Assembly (NCBI GenBank): GCA_001305055.1
Contig: BBZX01000013.1
Coordinates: 1-26,583, forward strand
DNA from: Clostridia bacterium UC5.1-1C12
Lineage (GTDB): Bacteria > Bacillota_I > Bacilli_A > Erysipelotrichales > Erysipelotrichaceae
Reading direction: 5' to 3'
DNA length: 26,583 nucleotides
A model generated the notes under the pieces. The model was not told the DNA's origin. It did not search any database and saw nothing but the letters and a program-made list of their open reading frames with translations. Positions 24,959 through 26,583 of the stretch are shown here, one piece after another; positions within the stretch are counted from its first letter, which is position 1; every line of letters begins with the position of its first letter. Made by a program: the position numbers and the translations under genes.

Positions 24959-26583
24959 TTATTCACCATTAGAAGTATTATCAGGACTATCTGTAATTAA
25001 AGTGCCATTTATCTTTAATTTTTCTATGTTTCCATTAGCACCTAATTCAATGAATCCTAAAAGCTGTTCACTGTTATCAGCAACAAAATTTACAAGTCCT
25101 GCATCATTTGTAAACGTTAATGTACCATTAAATTTTGTAACACCATAGCCTATTGTATTCATTTCTATATTTTCTAAATCAATATCACTGGAAATATTTA
25201 TGGTCTTACCAGTTAAATCATTATTCTTATCATTGACTAAATAAGAAAGTCCTGAAAGCTCTTCGGGTGTATTTATAGTAAATTCAGATTCATCAGCATG
25301 ATACCAGGAAGCATCTGCATAATAATACCATGAATCCTCTATCTGCACTTCTGTTCCATCCATAATAACTGAGTTATTGCAATCAGTGTTAGCATTCACA
25401 TTTAACCAAGAACGGTCTTCATTTATAAATGTTGTATTTTTAAATGTTACACTATTTTCATTAGCGCCATATTGGAATGATAAAACACTTTGTGATTCTG
25501 AATCAGGCAGAATATTGGCTTCTATTACACTATCAATAAATATCATATTGTTTTCCTTGCCTAAATTACCAGGTTCAAAATTTTTATAAAATTCTAAATC
25601 ATTAACACCATCGTAGGCGCCGCCATCAATAACGATTGTCGAGAACGCATTTGATGGCCCACTGTGTGAATTAGTACCCACTAAATAACTACGCTCAATA
25701 TTGAAATCCGTATTATTCGCATAAGTATTTATCGCTGCCCAGCCTTCAATTTGTGAATCGATTATATTAACCTTCGAATCAGAAACAAAACTAGCGATAT
25801 TTAACGCATAATAAGAGGCAACTATAGAAGTGTGATCAAGGATCAAATTCAAACTATCTACATTATAAACGCTTATTCCTCTTTGCATTTGCAGATTATC
25901 TTTAGGTTTTAAAGTAATATCATACAAGCCGACAGTCCCATTATCTAATCCAGTAAAATTATCATCACCCATAGTAATCACACGGTTACCACTTCCTTTT
26001 TCACTCGATATAATGGCATGATCATTGCCGAATATATTAACCGAAGCAGTAATTTGTACTCTGGTCTCAACTTCAATATCATTACCTAAAACAATGTTTC
26101 CTCCATTTGTTACTGCTGATTTTAATGTTGCTTCATCAGCCGCCAAACTTCCAAACTGCGCTGTTAAAACAAGATTTTCTTTCACCGGTTTTGTTATATC
26201 ATATCGGGCACCCTCTTTAAACCATGCCGCAAATACCATCCCGTCAGGAGCCACAGCAACAGGCGCCGTTACAAATTTACCTTGTTCTACAGTTTTAGTT
26301 TCAATATTATTTCCTTCCATGTCTTTAAACGTAACAGTATAATAAGTGATCGATGGTTCACTGCCGCCGCCACTTGATGATCCGCCAGCTGATGGTTTGT
26401 TAACTTCCGGTGCTTTCTCTACATCTTTACCTGTTTCTACATCCTTGATTACTGTATCCTCACCAGCTTCTACACCGTCAACATTGGCTTCAACTTTATT
26501 AACAGTACCGGTACCTTCAATCTTCACTGGCGCATCAGCTGTCAATGTTCCTACGGTACTGCCTTTGGCTATTTCTACCTTCG
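24959..26583 (-). CDS. Surface/secreted protein with Listeria-Bacteroides repeat and beta-helix region (5' end beyond window)
   Basis: Partial: the frame is open to the right edge, so the N-terminus and signal peptide are not visible. About 541 residues are seen. In order: an acidic repeat-like segment (VNKVEANVDGVEAGEDTVI), a Gly/Ser linker (SAGGSSSGGGS), one Listeria-Bacteroides (Flg_new/InlB B-type) repeat (YYTVTFKDMEGNNIET ... VFAAWFKEG ... LVLTAQF), then a long region rich in Asn and aliphatic residues, with the cadence of a right-handed beta-helix (for example LNLILDHTSIVASYYALNIA). The C-terminus (ITDSPDNTSNGE) has no LPxTG anchor. Base use is more AT-rich than in the housekeeping genes. 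Likely an adhesin-like protein; the ligand is unknown. Confidence 0.75.
   Translation of the reverse strand, partial: KVEIAKGSTVGTLTADAPVKIEGTGTVNKVEANVDGVEAGEDTVIKDVETGKDVEKAPEVNKPSAGGSSSGGGSEPSITYYTVTFKDMEGNNIETKTVEQGKFVTAPVAVAPDGMVFAAWFKEGARYDITKPVKENLVLTAQFGSLAADEATLKSAVTNGGNIVLGNDIEVETRVQITASVNIFGNDHAIISSEKGSGNRVITMGDDNFTGLDNGTVGLYDITLKPKDNLQMQRGISVYNVDSLNLILDHTSIVASYYALNIASFVSDSKVNIIDSQIEGWAAINTYANNTDFNIERSYLVGTNSHSGPSNAFSTIVIDGGAYDGVNDLEFYKNFEPGNLGKENNMIFIDSVIEANILPDSESQSVLSFQYGANENSVTFKNTTFINEDRSWLNVNANTDCNNSVIMDGTEVQIEDSWYYYADASWYHADESEFTINTPEELSGLSYLVNDKNNDLTGKTINISSDIDLENIEMNTIGYGVTKFNGTLTFTNDAGLVNFVADNSEQLLGFIELGANGNIEKLKINGTLITDSPDNTSNGE

Noticed and set aside
1..26583. CRISPR arrays, tRNA or rRNA genes, insertion sequences
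   Set aside because: No regularly spaced direct repeats, no cloverleaf-like or rRNA-like stretches and no transposase were seen on either strand.

Overview
The window looks like chromosomal DNA of a low-to-moderate G+C Firmicute (Bacillota), most likely an anaerobic gut member of the Erysipelotrichia. The basis is a Bacillus-type division and cell-wall (dcw) cluster with a PBP2B/SpoVD pair, MurT/GatD, Spx, a T-box in front of trpS, a class III (anaerobic) ribonucleotide reductase and a TmcAL (YlbM) homologue. The taxonomic call is inference from gene content, not from a marker search.

Layout. 1-660: Spx-type regulator on the minus strand. 764-2045: tryptophan T-box riboswitch, trpS and its terminator on the plus strand. 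2044-2858: a small protein of unknown function, translationally coupled to a pirin (minus). 2960-6600: a nrd operon (minus) that starts with a MarR-NrdG fusion, continues with nrdD carrying a C-terminal thioredoxin-like domain, and is driven by a promoter framed by two inverted operators. 6926-16600: the dcw operon on the minus strand, mraZ-rsmH-ftsL-pbpB-spoVD-murE-mraY-murD, starting at a promoter with MraZ-box repeats and ending at a terminator overlapping the murD stop; another terminator lies inside it, between pbpB and spoVD. 16742-18868: murT-gatD, which amidate lipid II. 18903-19702: yceD-rpmF. 19811-22182: an ICMT-like membrane methyltransferase, a C39-type peptidase lipoprotein and a DUF4230 protein, the last two with striking inverted repeats in their promoters. 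22216-23167: an alpha/beta hydrolase (minus). 23262-24918: tmcAL and a YdcF/DUF218 gene (plus). 24959 to the right edge: the C-terminal part of a large secreted surface protein (minus).

How the genes work together. MraZ, RsmH, FtsL, PBP2B and SpoVD serve division and septal peptidoglycan; MurE, MraY and MurD make lipid-linked precursor; MurT/GatD then amidate its D-glutamate. NrdD and its radical-SAM activase NrdG supply dNTPs without oxygen, apparently under an autoregulated MarR module fused to the activase itself.

A caution for every reader: about twenty places show a reading frame broken by what is best explained as one missing base, nearly always in an A or T run. They fall in essential genes (trpS, murD, nrdD, ftsL, pbpB), and restoring one base each time gives a full-length, family-typical protein. 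I therefore treat them as probable sequencing or assembly indels, not pseudogenes, and give coordinates for the repaired genes.
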